From assembly GCA_035296085.1 (NCBI GenBank), contig DATHBP010000032.1, forward strand, positions 1 to 44,346: a DNA stretch of 44,346 bases. The letters run 5' to 3'. Shown here piece after piece: positions 10,150 through 18,654 of the stretch. The notes under the pieces were generated by a model, which did no database searches, was not told the origin of the DNA, and saw nothing but the letters and a program-made list of their open reading frames with translations. The stretch's first letter is position 1, and each line of letters opens with the position of its first letter. Both the position numbers and the translations under genes were made by a program. This stretch comes from DATHBP01 sp035296085 (lineage in GTDB: Bacteria; Actinomycetota; Actinomycetes; Propionibacteriales; Nocardioidaceae).

Positions 10150-10925
10150 GCGACGACATCCACGCCTCGAGCGCCGCATACGCCCTCGACGCGCTCCCCG
10201 ACGCGGAGCGAGCCGAGTTCGAGGCGCACCTGGAAACGTGCCGCGCATGTACGGATGAGGTCGCGCGGTTCGCGGCTGCCGCTGCCCGGCTCGGGGCAGC
10301 GACGGCCACTGCGCCGCCTGACTCGTTGCGCTCCGCGGTGCTGGGCCAGGTTCGCTCCACCTCCCAGCTGGCGGTGCTGGACCCGGCGGGCAGCTCTCGA
10401 TTCGGGTCACCCGCGGGCACCTGGCTGCTCGCCGCTGCCGCCGCGCTCCTACTCGTTCTCAGCGGTGGGGTCGCGCTGTCCCAGCACAACCGTGCCAGCC
10501 TGCTGGCGGAGCAGAACGCGCAGCTGAGCGCGGTCGCCTTGTCGCAGCAGAACCGCGCGAGCGTCCTCGCGGCTCGGAACGCGCAGGTGAGTGCGGTACT
10601 GGCTGCGCCGGATGCCGTGACCGGGCGCGACGACCCCGCCAGCCCGGCAGCGCTGACCGTGGTGACGTCGCGCGCACTCAACCGGGCAGTCGTCGTGGTA
10701 CGCGACCTCCCTCAACTCGAGTCCGACCAGACCTACCAGATGTGGTGGATCGACCAGCAGGGTCCGCACTCTGCCGGGTTGATGCGCGCGCCACCACCGA
10801 ACGAGGCCGCCGCAGTCGTGGTCGAAGCCGACCAGGATGCGCAGCAGTTCGCGATCACCTTGGAGCCTGCGGGCGGCTCCAACGCCCCTACCACCGACCC
10901 CGTAACCACGGCGCGGCTGGCATGA
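10146..10925 (+). CDS. rskA: Anti-sigma-K factor RskA
   Basis: This 259-residue single-pass membrane anti-sigma factor has an N-terminal cytoplasmic zinc-finger-type domain with HxxxCxxC (His28, Cys32, Cys35). One membrane helix lies at about 93-111 (TWLLAAAAALLLVLSGGVAL). The extracytoplasmic RskA domain includes YQMWWIDQQGPHSAGLM and ends near residue 259. Just outside the membrane the protein has two near-identical 21-residue units, listed separately, which most RskA proteins I know lack. It binds SigK and releases it after regulated proteolysis. It overlaps sigK by four bases. Confidence 0.9.
   Translation: MSDDIHASSAAYALDALPDAERAEFEAHLETCRACTDEVARFAAAAARLGAATATAPPDSLRSAVLGQVRSTSQLAVLDPAGSSRFGSPAGTWLLAAAAALLLVLSGGVALSQHNRASLLAEQNAQLSAVALSQQNRASVLAARNAQVSAVLAAPDAVTGRDDPASPAALTVVTSRALNRAVVVVRDLPQLESDQTYQMWWIDQQGPHSAGLMRAPPPNEAAAVVVEADQDAQQFAITLEPAGGSNAPTTDPVTTARLA
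10473..10598 (+). repeat. Two tandem 63-base repeats in the rskA stalk
   Basis: Residues 110-130 and 131-151 of RskA are both ALSQ[HQ]NRAS[LV]LA[EA][QR]NAQ[LV]SAV. The DNA units are 10473-10535 and 10536-10598. They form a probable helical, glutamine/asparagine-rich juxtamembrane segment created by duplication. Confidence 0.85.
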
Positions 10926-11010
10926 TCAGCGCCGTACCGATTCGTCCATTTTTTCAACGCGCTGGGGAAATGACCGGCATAGACGCTGTTGCTTGACGCA
11001 CACTGAAGAG

Positions 11011-11253
11011 GTGACCGACATCAAGACATCCCGGGCCAGCTGCCGGCACCAACCCGCGTGCCCGCCGGCCGAGGCGCCTGACCGCGAGGCGGCGCACACG
11101 GTGGCCATGCACCCTGAGCAAGGGTGGAGCCTGCTGTGCAATGGCATCGTTCTCTTCGACGACACCGGCGAGCTCTTGCCGGACGGCCGGGTGATCGCAC
11201 CGCACCGCCCCACCGACCAGCGACCCCGTGGGGCGCAGCAGCGGCTGGCCTGA
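11011..11253 (+). CDS. DUF5999 family small protein
   Basis: This is a roughly 80-residue protein of the actinobacterial DUF5999 family. Recognisable pieces are CRHQPACPPAEAPDREAA, HPEQGWSLLCNGIVLFDDTG and LLPDGRVIAPHRP. The function is unknown. The family has a conserved Cys/His start that could bind metal, but that is inference. GTG at 11011 is chosen as start (GAAG lies just before it); a TTG at 10993 would add six residues, and neither has a good ribosome-binding site. It follows rskA by 85 bases and may be read from the same transcript. Confidence 0.75.
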   Translation: MTDIKTSRASCRHQPACPPAEAPDREAAHTVAMHPEQGWSLLCNGIVLFDDTGELLPDGRVIAPHRPTDQRPRGAQQRLA

Positions 11254-11301
11254 CGGGCCCGCACTCCGCATTCGCGTACGCAGCGGCACGTCGCATCTGA
11301 C

Positions 11302-11307
11302 TAGGCT
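11302..11307 (+). promoter_or_regulatory. -10 element of a leaderless tldD transcript
   Basis: TAGGCT ends seven bases before the ATG at 11315, and no Shine-Dalgarno precedes the ATG. This fits a leaderless mRNA. I see no clear -35. Confidence 0.5.
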
Positions 11308-11314
11308 GCCGGTC

Positions 11315-12832
11315 ATGTCTTCGCCGCAGGGCGCAGTGGATGCTGCCTTCCTCGAACTGCCGTTGCGCCGACTCGCCGACGCTTCGCTCCAGCGAGCTCG
11401 GGACTTCTCCGTTGACCACGTCGACTTCCGCCTCGAACGCATCCGCACCCAGCGCCTGACCCTGCGCGACGCGCAGCTGCAGGGGGCGGCCGACGGGGAG
11501 GAGCTCGGCTTCGCCGTCCGCGTGATCGTCGACGGCACGTGGGGCTTCGCCTCGTCGGTGGTTCTCAGTGCCGAGGAAGCCGTTCGGGTCACCGAGGAGG
11601 CGGTCCGGGTCGCCCAGGTCTCCGCCCCCATGAACACCGAGCGCATCCAGCTGGCTCCCGAACCCACCTATGCCGACGGCCGCTGGGTGTCCGCCTATGA
11701 CATCGACCCGTTGTCGGTACCGACGCAGGAGAAGGTCGCGCTGCTCGCAGAATGGAGCCGAGGGCTGCTGGCCGCCGACTCCGTCCAGCACGTCAGCGCC
11801 TCGGTGAGCCAGGTTCTGGAGAACAAGTTCTACGTTGACGCGTCGGGGACCCAGACGACCCAGCAGCGGGTACGACTGCACCCGGCTCTGGAGGCACACG
11901 GCATCGACGAGGCCAGCGGCCGCCTGGACTCCATGCGGACGCTTGCTCCGCCGGTCGGGCGCGGCTGGGAGTACCTCACGGGGACCGGCTGGGACTGGCC
12001 GGCCGAGCTGGCTGCCCTCCCCGGCCACCTGGCCGCCAAGCTGTCCGCAGCCTCGGTGGAGCCCGGCAGCTACGACCTGGTCATCGACCCCTCCAACCTG
12101 TGGCTGACGATCCATGAGTCGATCGGTCACGCCACCGAGCTGGACCGAGCCCTCGGCTACGAAGCCAACTACGCGGGAACGTCATTCGCCACCGTGGACA
12201 AGCTCGGCAGCCTTCGCTACGGCTCGGGCCACCTGCATGTCGTCGGGGACCGGACTACCGAGCATGGGCTCGCGAGCATCGGATACGACGACGAGGGGGT
12301 GCAGGCTCAGCAGTGGGAGATCATCAGCGACGGCGTCCTCGTCGGCTACCAGCTGGACCGGCGCATGGCGCACCTGCGTGGGCTTCCGCGGTCCAACGGC
12401 TGCGCGTACGCCGACTCGCCCTCGCACATCCCGATCCAGCGCATGTCCAACGTCTCCGTCCGGCCCGACCCGGACGGACCCACCACTGAGCAGCTGATCG
12501 CCGGAGTGGAGGACGGCATCTACGTCGTCGGTGACCGGTCGTGGAGTATCGACATGCAGCGCTACAACTTCCAGTTCACCGGGCAGCGGTTCTTCCGGAT
12601 CCGCTCCGGCCGTCTCGCCGAGCCGCTGCGGGACGTGGCCTACCAAGCCACGACGACAGACTTCTGGGGGTCGATGGATGCGGTGGGTGGCCCGTCGACT
12701 TGGGTCCTGGGCGGCGCATTCAACTGCGGCAAGGCCCAACCAGGTCAGGTCGCTCCGGTGAGCCACGGCTGCCCCGCTGCGGTCTTTCGTGACATCCGGA
12801 TTCTCAACACGGCCGCGGAGTCGGGGCGATGA
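11315..12832 (+). CDS. tldD: Metalloprotease subunit TldD
   Basis: This 505-residue protein is the catalytic half of the TldD/TldE heterodimer, which digests unfolded peptides and matures some RiPP peptides such as microcin B17. The zinc motif HExxxH is visible in IHESIGHATELDRALG (His267, Glu268, His272). The downstream conserved block GLPRSNGCAYADSP and the C-terminal GGPSTWVLGGAFNCGKAQPGQ, which contains a conserved cysteine, are also present. It shares ATGA with tldE. The pair is a housekeeping protease in many actinobacteria; no RiPP precursor is obvious beside it. Confidence 0.93.
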   Translation: MSSPQGAVDAAFLELPLRRLADASLQRARDFSVDHVDFRLERIRTQRLTLRDAQLQGAADGEELGFAVRVIVDGTWGFASSVVLSAEEAVRVTEEAVRVAQVSAPMNTERIQLAPEPTYADGRWVSAYDIDPLSVPTQEKVALLAEWSRGLLAADSVQHVSASVSQVLENKFYVDASGTQTTQQRVRLHPALEAHGIDEASGRLDSMRTLAPPVGRGWEYLTGTGWDWPAELAALPGHLAAKLSAASVEPGSYDLVIDPSNLWLTIHESIGHATELDRALGYEANYAGTSFATVDKLGSLRYGSGHLHVVGDRTTEHGLASIGYDDEGVQAQQWEIISDGVLVGYQLDRRMAHLRGLPRSNGCAYADSPSHIPIQRMSNVSVRPDPDGPTTEQLIAGVEDGIYVVGDRSWSIDMQRYNFQFTGQRFFRIRSGRLAEPLRDVAYQATTTDFWGSMDAVGGPSTWVLGGAFNCGKAQPGQVAPVSHGCPAAVFRDIRILNTAAESGR

Positions 12833-14220
12833 GCACGGGACTTCGGCCGCAGGACCTGGTAGAGCGGGCGCTGCAGGCTTCGACAACCGACGGCTGCGTC
12901 GTGCTGCTGGAGCAGTCGACGAGCGCCAACCTGCGCTGGGCCAACAACACCTTGACCACCAACGGTGTCATGCAACGCCAAGAGCTCACGGTCGTGGCAA
13001 CCGTCGACGGCGCGGAGGGAGTGGCCGCCGGCGTCGTGACGCGCAGCTCGAGCACCCTGGACCAGGCTCGCGACATCGTGGCCGCCGCCGAGGAGGCCGC
13101 TCGCAGAGCCGGGCCAGCCGAGGACGCACAAGCGCTGCCGCTCGGAGGGCAGTCGCCCGACTGGGACGACGCGCCCGGGGAGACCTCGATCACCGTCTTC
13201 GAGCAGTTCGCACCGAGGCTCGGCTCGGCGTTCGAGCAGGCACGTAGCGAGGACCGCATCCTCTACGGCTATGTCGAGCACGACGTCACGACCACCTACC
13301 TCGGGTCGTCCACCGGCCAACGCCGCCGACACGCACAGCCCACCGGGCATGTCGGTGTCACTGGCAAGGACACGAGTCTGACCCGGTCGGCCTGGGTCGG
13401 CGCTGCCAGCAAGGACTTCAGCGACGTGGACCCGATCGCTCTGGACGCCGAGCTGGCGCGGCGGCTGGCATGGGCTCGACGTACGGTGGATCTGCCCGCC
13501 GGCCGCTACGACACCGTCCTGCCGCCGACCGCCGTAGCGGATCTCGCCATCTACGCCTACTGGTCGGCCGCAGCCCGCGACGCGCACGAGGGTCAGAGCG
13601 TGTACTCCGAGCCGTCCGGCGGCACCCGGGTGGGCCAGCGGCTGAGTCCGCGCCCCGTGCGGATGTACTCCGACCCCGCCTACCCGGGGCTGGAGTGCGC
13701 GCCGTTCGTGATCGCCCACAGCTCGGCTGCGACGACCAGCGTGTTCGACAACGGGCTCGACCTCACAGCGACCGACTGGATCCGAGACGGCGAGCTCGCA
13801 GCGCTGCTGCAGACCCGCCACTCCGCGCAGATGACCAGCCTGGCGCCTACACCGATCATCGACAACTTGGTGATCAGCGTGGACGAGGGAGCTGGGTCGC
13901 TGGACGACGTCGTCGCCCAGGTTGACCGCGGGCTGCTGCTCACCTGTACGTGGTACATCCGGGCGGTGGACGAGCAGACACTGCTGTTGACTGGGCTCAC
14001 CCGCGACGGCGTCTACTTCGTGGAGGGCGGGGAGGTCACGGCAGCGGTCAACAACTTCCGGTTCAACGAGTCGCCGATCGACGTGCTGGGGCGGTTCTCC
14101 GCCGCGAGTGGCACCGTCCCGACGTTCTCCCGGGAGTGGGGCGACTACTTCCCGCGGACGGCGATGCCTGCGCTTCGGGTGCCTGACTTCAACATGTCCA
14201 GCGTGAGCCCGGCGAGCTGA
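12829..14220 (+). CDS. tldE: Metalloprotease regulatory subunit TldE/PmbA
   Basis: This 463-residue partner of TldD lacks the HExxxH motif, as expected for TldE. The family pattern is clear in ANLRWANNTLTTNGVMQRQEL, VYSEPSGGTRVGQRL, FDNGLDLTATDWIRDGEL and VEGGEVTAAVNNFRFNESPI. It forms a ring-like heterodimer with TldD that encloses the active site. The ATG overlaps the stop of tldD by four bases. The gene ends two bases before the stop codon of the convergent serine hydrolase gene. Confidence 0.92.
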   Translation: MSTGLRPQDLVERALQASTTDGCVVLLEQSTSANLRWANNTLTTNGVMQRQELTVVATVDGAEGVAAGVVTRSSSTLDQARDIVAAAEEAARRAGPAEDAQALPLGGQSPDWDDAPGETSITVFEQFAPRLGSAFEQARSEDRILYGYVEHDVTTTYLGSSTGQRRRHAQPTGHVGVTGKDTSLTRSAWVGAASKDFSDVDPIALDAELARRLAWARRTVDLPAGRYDTVLPPTAVADLAIYAYWSAAARDAHEGQSVYSEPSGGTRVGQRLSPRPVRMYSDPAYPGLECAPFVIAHSSAATTSVFDNGLDLTATDWIRDGELAALLQTRHSAQMTSLAPTPIIDNLVISVDEGAGSLDDVVAQVDRGLLLTCTWYIRAVDEQTLLLTGLTRDGVYFVEGGEVTAAVNNFRFNESPIDVLGRFSAASGTVPTFSREWGDYFPRTAMPALRVPDFNMSSVSPAS

Positions 14221-14222
14221 CG

Positions 14223-15563
14223 CTAGTCGCCGTACGGCGACCGGCAGAGCTCGAACGTCGCCAGGTCGAGGTGCGAGACCTCACCACCGGAGCGGCGTAC
14301 GACGCTGAGCGTCTCTCCGGTGAAATAGCCGTCCCGCCCGCGGAACCGTCCGGCTCCGGCCGCCTCGAAGCGCGTCGGCTGGCCATCGCCGGCCGACTGG
14401 AGGACCAGTGTGCCGGCACGTACAGACAGCCAGAACGGCGTGTTGCCCCAGTACCACGCTCCGAGCAGGTCGGCGTAGTCCGGCCGGTCCTCGTTGGGCC
14501 GCCAAGGCGGTGGCAGAACCGGCTCGCACTCGAGCAGGGTGGCGATGAGGCCGCCGCACAGCCCCGGTCCGTCCAACCCCCGGGTCGCGTTGGTGAGTGC
14601 CACCGCCCCCACCCCGCTCGCGGCGTCGACGAACGCGCTGGCGAGGAAGCCGGGCATGGAGCCGGTGTGGCCCCGTAACCGGCGGTCCGGGGTCGTCAGC
14701 AGACGCACGCCAAGCCCGTACGCGTCCACGCCGCCGTGGGCGGGGTCGGCTGACTGCACGATCGCCATCTCCTCGATGGTGTCGGGCAGCAGCACCCCAG
14801 GATCCGGGGCGGCGAGGAAGGCCGCCCACTGAGCCAGGTCACCGACGGTGCTCCATAGCTGCCCGGCCGGTGCCATCGCCGCGGTGTCATGGGCCGGCTC
14901 GACGGTGAGTGTCTCGGCGAAGGGATGCACCGAGAACCCTTGTGCGGCCGGCTCGGCCGGGAGGTAGCTGGTACGAGCCATGGCCAGCGGTCGCAGCACC
15001 CGCTCGGTGAGCACCTCGTTCCAGGGACGTTCGCGGAGCCGGGCGACCAGCTTGCCGAGGAGCGCATAGGACACGTTGGAGTAGTGGTATTGGCGGCCCG
15101 GCGGCAGAACGCCGGACTGCGTGCGCAGCTCCCGGGTGAGATCGTCCCAGCTCCGTCCGGCGTTGCGTTCCCACCACGGGCCGGGTGGCTCGGCGGGGAC
15201 TCCCCCGGTGTGGGCGAGCAAGGCGCGGATGCTGCGCTCGGCGTACGGCGCGTCGGGTAGGTGCGCGGCGAGCGGATCCGCGAGGTCGAGTCGCCCTTCG
15301 TCACGGAGCTGGAGCACCAAGACGGCGGTCATGGTCTTCGTGATCGACCCGATCCGGTACTGCGTGTCGGCGTCCGGCCGATGCTCGCCGTCACCGCGGA
15401 CCTTGACCCCGCGGCTGCCGGTCCACGCCAGCTCACCGCCGCGGAGGACGCCGGCCACCACGCTGGGCAGACGGCCGGCTGACTGGGCCGTCGCCAGCTG
15501 GTGCTCGAGCAGCACCGCTGTCGAGTCGAGGACGGCCGAGGGCGAGCCCCGGCCTGGGGTCAC
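14223..15563 (-). CDS. Serine hydrolase of the beta-lactamase/penicillin-binding (class C, S12) fold
   Basis: This 446-residue protein has the three class C/PBP motifs: SxxK as S73-I-T-K76, YxN as Y161-S-N163, and HTG (299-301) in place of KTG. After about residue 330 there is an extra C-terminal domain that includes LLGAWYWGNTPFWLSVRAG. No signal peptide is seen with the start used here, so it may be cytoplasmic, unlike most PBPs. Possible roles are esterase, D-aminopeptidase or DD-peptidase. The start is GTG at 15563, sharing GTGA with the stop of gcvP, so it is probably translated with gcvP under the glycine riboswitch. Confidence 0.85.
   Translation of the reverse strand: MTPGRGSPSAVLDSTAVLLEHQLATAQSAGRLPSVVAGVLRGGELAWTGSRGVKVRGDGEHRPDADTQYRIGSITKTMTAVLVLQLRDEGRLDLADPLAAHLPDAPYAERSIRALLAHTGGVPAEPPGPWWERNAGRSWDDLTRELRTQSGVLPPGRQYHYSNVSYALLGKLVARLRERPWNEVLTERVLRPLAMARTSYLPAEPAAQGFSVHPFAETLTVEPAHDTAAMAPAGQLWSTVGDLAQWAAFLAAPDPGVLLPDTIEEMAIVQSADPAHGGVDAYGLGVRLLTTPDRRLRGHTGSMPGFLASAFVDAASGVGAVALTNATRGLDGPGLCGGLIATLLECEPVLPPPWRPNEDRPDYADLLGAWYWGNTPFWLSVRAGTLVLQSAGDGQPTRFEAAGAGRFRGRDGYFTGETLSVVRRSGGEVSHLDLATFELCRSPYGD
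14226..14241. repeat. 16-bp perfect palindrome at the tldE/hydrolase junction
   Basis: GTCGCCGTACGGCGAC can fold into a 6-bp stem with a GTAC loop. It lies just after the tldE stop and inside the last codons of the serine hydrolase (…SPYGD). It may end tldE transcription, but there is no T-run. Confidence 0.45.
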
Positions 15564-18436
15564 ACCGACTCCAGCTCGCCAACGGGCGGGCAGCTGCACA
15601 CGAGATGCCGGTCGCCATACGCTTGGTCGACGCGGCCTACCGGTGGCCAGTACTTGTCCTCGTTCGTACCGGCCGGGAAGGCCCCCTGCTCCCTCGGGTA
15701 CGAGCGGTCCCACGTCCCGGCAATGACCGCGGCGGTGTGGGGGGCGTTGCGCAGGGGGCTGTCCGCCACGGCGTACTTGCCGGCAGCGACGTCGTCGATC
15801 TCGGCCTTGATGGCGATCATCCCCGTGCAGAAACGGTCGAGCTCGGCGAGGTGCTCCGACTCCGTGGGCTCCACCATCAACGTGCCGGCCACGGGGAAGC
15901 TGACGGTCGGCGCATGGAAGCCGAAGTCGATGAGCCGCTTAGCGACGTCGTCGACGCTCACGCCGGTGGCCTTGGTCAGCGGCCTGAGATCGAGGATGCA
16001 CTCGTGGGCGACCAGGTCGCCGGGTCCCTTGTAGAGCACCGGGAAGTGCGGGCCGAGGCGCTTGGCCACGTAGTTGGCATTGAGCACGGCGACCGCGGTC
16101 GCCTCGGTGAGACCCGCCGCCCCCATCATGGCGATGTAGGCCCAGGAGATGGGCAGGATCCCCGCCGACCCGAACGGCGCGGCACTGACTGCGCCGATGC
16201 CCTCGCGCTGTTCGGCCCGCGGGTGCAGCGGGTGTGACGGCAGGTACGGCACCAGGTGCTCGGCGACAGCGACCGGTCCCACCCCCGGGCCGCCGCCACC
16301 GTGCGGGATGCAGAACGTCTTGTGCAGGTTGAGGTGGGAGACGTCGCCGCCGAACTCGCCCGGCTTTGCATACCCGAGCAGCGCGTTGAGGTTTGCGCCG
16401 TCGACGTACACCTGCCCACCGTGCTCGTGCACGATCGCGCACACTTCGGCGATGTCGGCCTCGTAGGCGCCATGCGTCGACGGGTAGGTGACCATGATCG
16501 CCGCCAGCGAGTCTTCGTGCTCAGCGCACTTGGCGCGCAGGTCGTCGAGGTCCACCCCTCCGTCGGGGCATGCGGCCACCACGACGACACGCATTCCCGC
16601 CATGACGGCGGAGGCGGCGTTGGTGCCGTGAGCACTGGAGGGGATCACGCACACGTCGCGCCGCTGGTCGCCGTTCGCCTGGTGGTAGGCCCGGATCGCG
16701 AGCAGGCCGCTGAGCTCGCCCTGGGAGCCCGCGTTCGGCTGGATCGACACCTTGGCATAACCGGTCAGCTCGGCCAGCCAGGTCTCCAGCTCGTCGACCA
16801 GCTCGAGGTAGCCCGCGGCGTCCTCGGCGGGTGCGAACGGGTGGAGGTCTGCGAAGCCCGGCCAGCTGATCGGCTCCATCTCCGTCGTCGCGTTCAGCTT
16901 CATCGTGCACGAGCCGAGCGGGATCATGCCCCGGTCGAGGGCGTAGTCGCGGTCCGAGAGACGGCGCAGGAAACGCAGCATCGCCGTCTCGGAGCGATGG
17001 TCGGCGAACACCGGGTGCGTCAGGAAAGCCGAGGACCGCAGCTGGTCACCGGGCAGTGCGTCGTCGGTGGCCGCGTCGAGGTCCGCCACCGTGCCGGGCT
17101 GAACGCCGAAAGCCGCCCACACCGCGTGGAGATGGTCGTCGGTCGTTGCCTCGGACGTCGAGACGCCGACTCGGTCGGCGTCGATGCGCCGGAGGTGCAC
17201 GCCACGATGCCTGGCGGATGCGACGACCTCGTCGGCGCGGCCGGGGACGAGCCCGACGACGGTGTCGAAGAACTCCTCGCACTCCATGTCGATGCCGCCG
17301 GTGCGCAGTCCGGCGGCCAGCACCGCGGCGTAGCGATGCGTCCGGTAGGCGATCCGGCGTAGGCCATCGGGACCGTGGTAGACCGCGTACATCGCCGCCG
17401 CCACCGCCAGCAGCACCTGCGCCGTGCAGATGTTCGACGTGGCCTTGTCGCGCCGGATGTGCTGCTCCCGCGTCTGCAGCGCCAGCCGGTACGCCGGTGA
17501 CCCGTCTGCGTCCACCGACAAGCCCACCAGCCTCCCCGGCAGGTGGCGTTCGAGCCCGGCTCGGATCGCCATGTAGGCGGCATGCGGACCGCCGTAGAAC
17601 AGCGGAACGCCGAACCGCTGGCTCGAGCCAACAACCACATCGGCGCCGCACTCCCCCGGTGGGCGCAGCAGGCACAGCGCCAGCAGGTCGGCGGCGGCCA
17701 CCAGCATGGCGCCACGCTCGTGCGCCTGCTCGGCCAACCGTTCGACGTCCAGGAGGCGTCCGGCCGCGCCGGGGTACTGGACCAGCACCGCCGAAAGCTC
17801 GCCCGCTGGCAGCCCGGCCCGCAGGTCAGCCACCACGACGTCGATGCCCAGCGCGGCCGCCCGGGTCTCGACGACGGCTCGCGTCTGCGGCAGGCAGTCA
17901 CTGTCGAGCACGACCGGGCCCGCGACCGCACCACGCTGCGCCCGGATGACCAGCGTCATGGCCTCAGCGGCAGCCGTTGCCTCATCCAGCAGCGAGGCGT
18001 TGGCGATGGGCAACCCGGTGAGGTCGGTGATCACGGTCTGGAACGTGAGCAGCGCCTCGAGCCGGCCCTGGGAGATCTCGGGCTGGTAGGGCGTGTACGC
18101 GGTGTACCAGGCAGGGTTCTCGAGCACCCCGCGGCGGATCACCGCCGGGGTGAGGGTTGCTGAGTAGCCGAGACCGATCATCGACACCAGCGGGCTGTTG
18201 CGAGCGGCTAGCTCGCGCAGGCGCGCGGCCGCCGCGCCCTCACTGGCCGGCGCCGGCAGCGCGAGCTCCCGCTCGGTGCGGATCTCCTTTGGGACGGCAG
18301 CGTCCATGAGCTCGGTGAGGCTGGCGAATCCAACCTGCTCGAGCATCTCACGCTGCTGTGCGCTGTCGGGGCCGATGTGGCGGCGGGGAAAGGCTCCGGC
18401 GTCATCGAGGTCGGCTAGCGAGGGACGGTCGCTCAT
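15560..18436 (-). CDS. gcvP: Glycine dehydrogenase (decarboxylating), P protein of the glycine cleavage system
   Basis: This 958-residue single-chain P protein decarboxylates glycine and passes the aminomethyl group to lipoyl-GcvH. The N-terminal half begins with FPRRHIGPDSAQQREML and has LIGLGYS-like SMIGLGYSATLTP. The C-terminal half has the MIPLGSCTMKLNATTEM block and the PLP lysine, Lys706, in NLHKTFCIPHGGGG. Length is normal for the fused alpha2 type. The ATG at 18436 has AGGAG nine bases upstream. A glycine riboswitch precedes it. gcvH is 2.8 kb upstream on the same strand; gcvT and lpd are not in the window. Confidence 0.97.
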   Translation of the reverse strand: MSDRPSLADLDDAGAFPRRHIGPDSAQQREMLEQVGFASLTELMDAAVPKEIRTERELALPAPASEGAAAARLRELAARNSPLVSMIGLGYSATLTPAVIRRGVLENPAWYTAYTPYQPEISQGRLEALLTFQTVITDLTGLPIANASLLDEATAAAEAMTLVIRAQRGAVAGPVVLDSDCLPQTRAVVETRAAALGIDVVVADLRAGLPAGELSAVLVQYPGAAGRLLDVERLAEQAHERGAMLVAAADLLALCLLRPPGECGADVVVGSSQRFGVPLFYGGPHAAYMAIRAGLERHLPGRLVGLSVDADGSPAYRLALQTREQHIRRDKATSNICTAQVLLAVAAAMYAVYHGPDGLRRIAYRTHRYAAVLAAGLRTGGIDMECEEFFDTVVGLVPGRADEVVASARHRGVHLRRIDADRVGVSTSEATTDDHLHAVWAAFGVQPGTVADLDAATDDALPGDQLRSSAFLTHPVFADHRSETAMLRFLRRLSDRDYALDRGMIPLGSCTMKLNATTEMEPISWPGFADLHPFAPAEDAAGYLELVDELETWLAELTGYAKVSIQPNAGSQGELSGLLAIRAYHQANGDQRRDVCVIPSSAHGTNAASAVMAGMRVVVVAACPDGGVDLDDLRAKCAEHEDSLAAIMVTYPSTHGAYEADIAEVCAIVHEHGGQVYVDGANLNALLGYAKPGEFGGDVSHLNLHKTFCIPHGGGGPGVGPVAVAEHLVPYLPSHPLHPRAEQREGIGAVSAAPFGSAGILPISWAYIAMMGAAGLTEATAVAVLNANYVAKRLGPHFPVLYKGPGDLVAHECILDLRPLTKATGVSVDDVAKRLIDFGFHAPTVSFPVAGTLMVEPTESEHLAELDRFCTGMIAIKAEIDDVAAGKYAVADSPLRNAPHTAAVIAGTWDRSYPREQGAFPAGTNEDKYWPPVGRVDQAYGDRHLVCSCPPVGELESV

Positions 18437-18454
18437 CGGCGTTGACTCCTGGCA

Positions 18455-18482
18455 GGCTCGGCGGAACCACTTCGGTCGAGCC
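18455..18482 (-). promoter_or_regulatory. Hairpin between riboswitch and gcvP ribosome-binding site
   Basis: The arms GGCTCG and CGAGCC bound a 28-base stem-loop that ends five bases before the AGGAG of gcvP. A second perfect hairpin (GCATCC-GTC-GGATGC, 18497-18511) lies between it and the aptamer. Together they are candidates for the expression platform. Confidence 0.45.
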
Positions 18483-18511
18483 TCCCCCTCTGTCGTGCAT
18501 CCGACGGATGC

Positions 18512-18625
18512 CTTTCAGAGTGGCCTGACGCACGCGGTCCTGGTCGCCTGAGAGGTTCTGGGGAGGAGTTGCCCCTTCGGCGCCTCTGCCAGCCGATGAG
18601 CTGACCGAGGGCTCTCCCGCGCGTG
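18512..18625 (-). ncRNA. Glycine riboswitch (single aptamer)
   Basis: Read on the minus strand, the leader of gcvP carries the conserved glycine-aptamer pieces in order: GCGGGAGAGC, then GGCGCCGAAGGGGCAA, then CCTCTCAGGC, AGGACCG and finally CCACTCTGAAAGG, which closes P1. The spacing is normal for one aptamer. There is no complete second aptamer before the gcvP start. In actinobacteria these riboswitches turn gcv genes on when glycine is abundant. Confidence 0.93.
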
Positions 18626-18641
18626 GTGAGCGGCCGAGTCG

Positions 18642-18647
18642 AACCTA
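18642..18647 (-). promoter_or_regulatory. -10 element for the gcvP leader RNA
   Basis: TAGGTT on the minus strand lies about 17 bases before the first conserved riboswitch base, placing the transcript start close to 18635. The -35 region would overlap the end of the MerR gene and is not a good match to TTGACA. Confidence 0.45.
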
Positions 18648-18654
18648 CCAGCGC

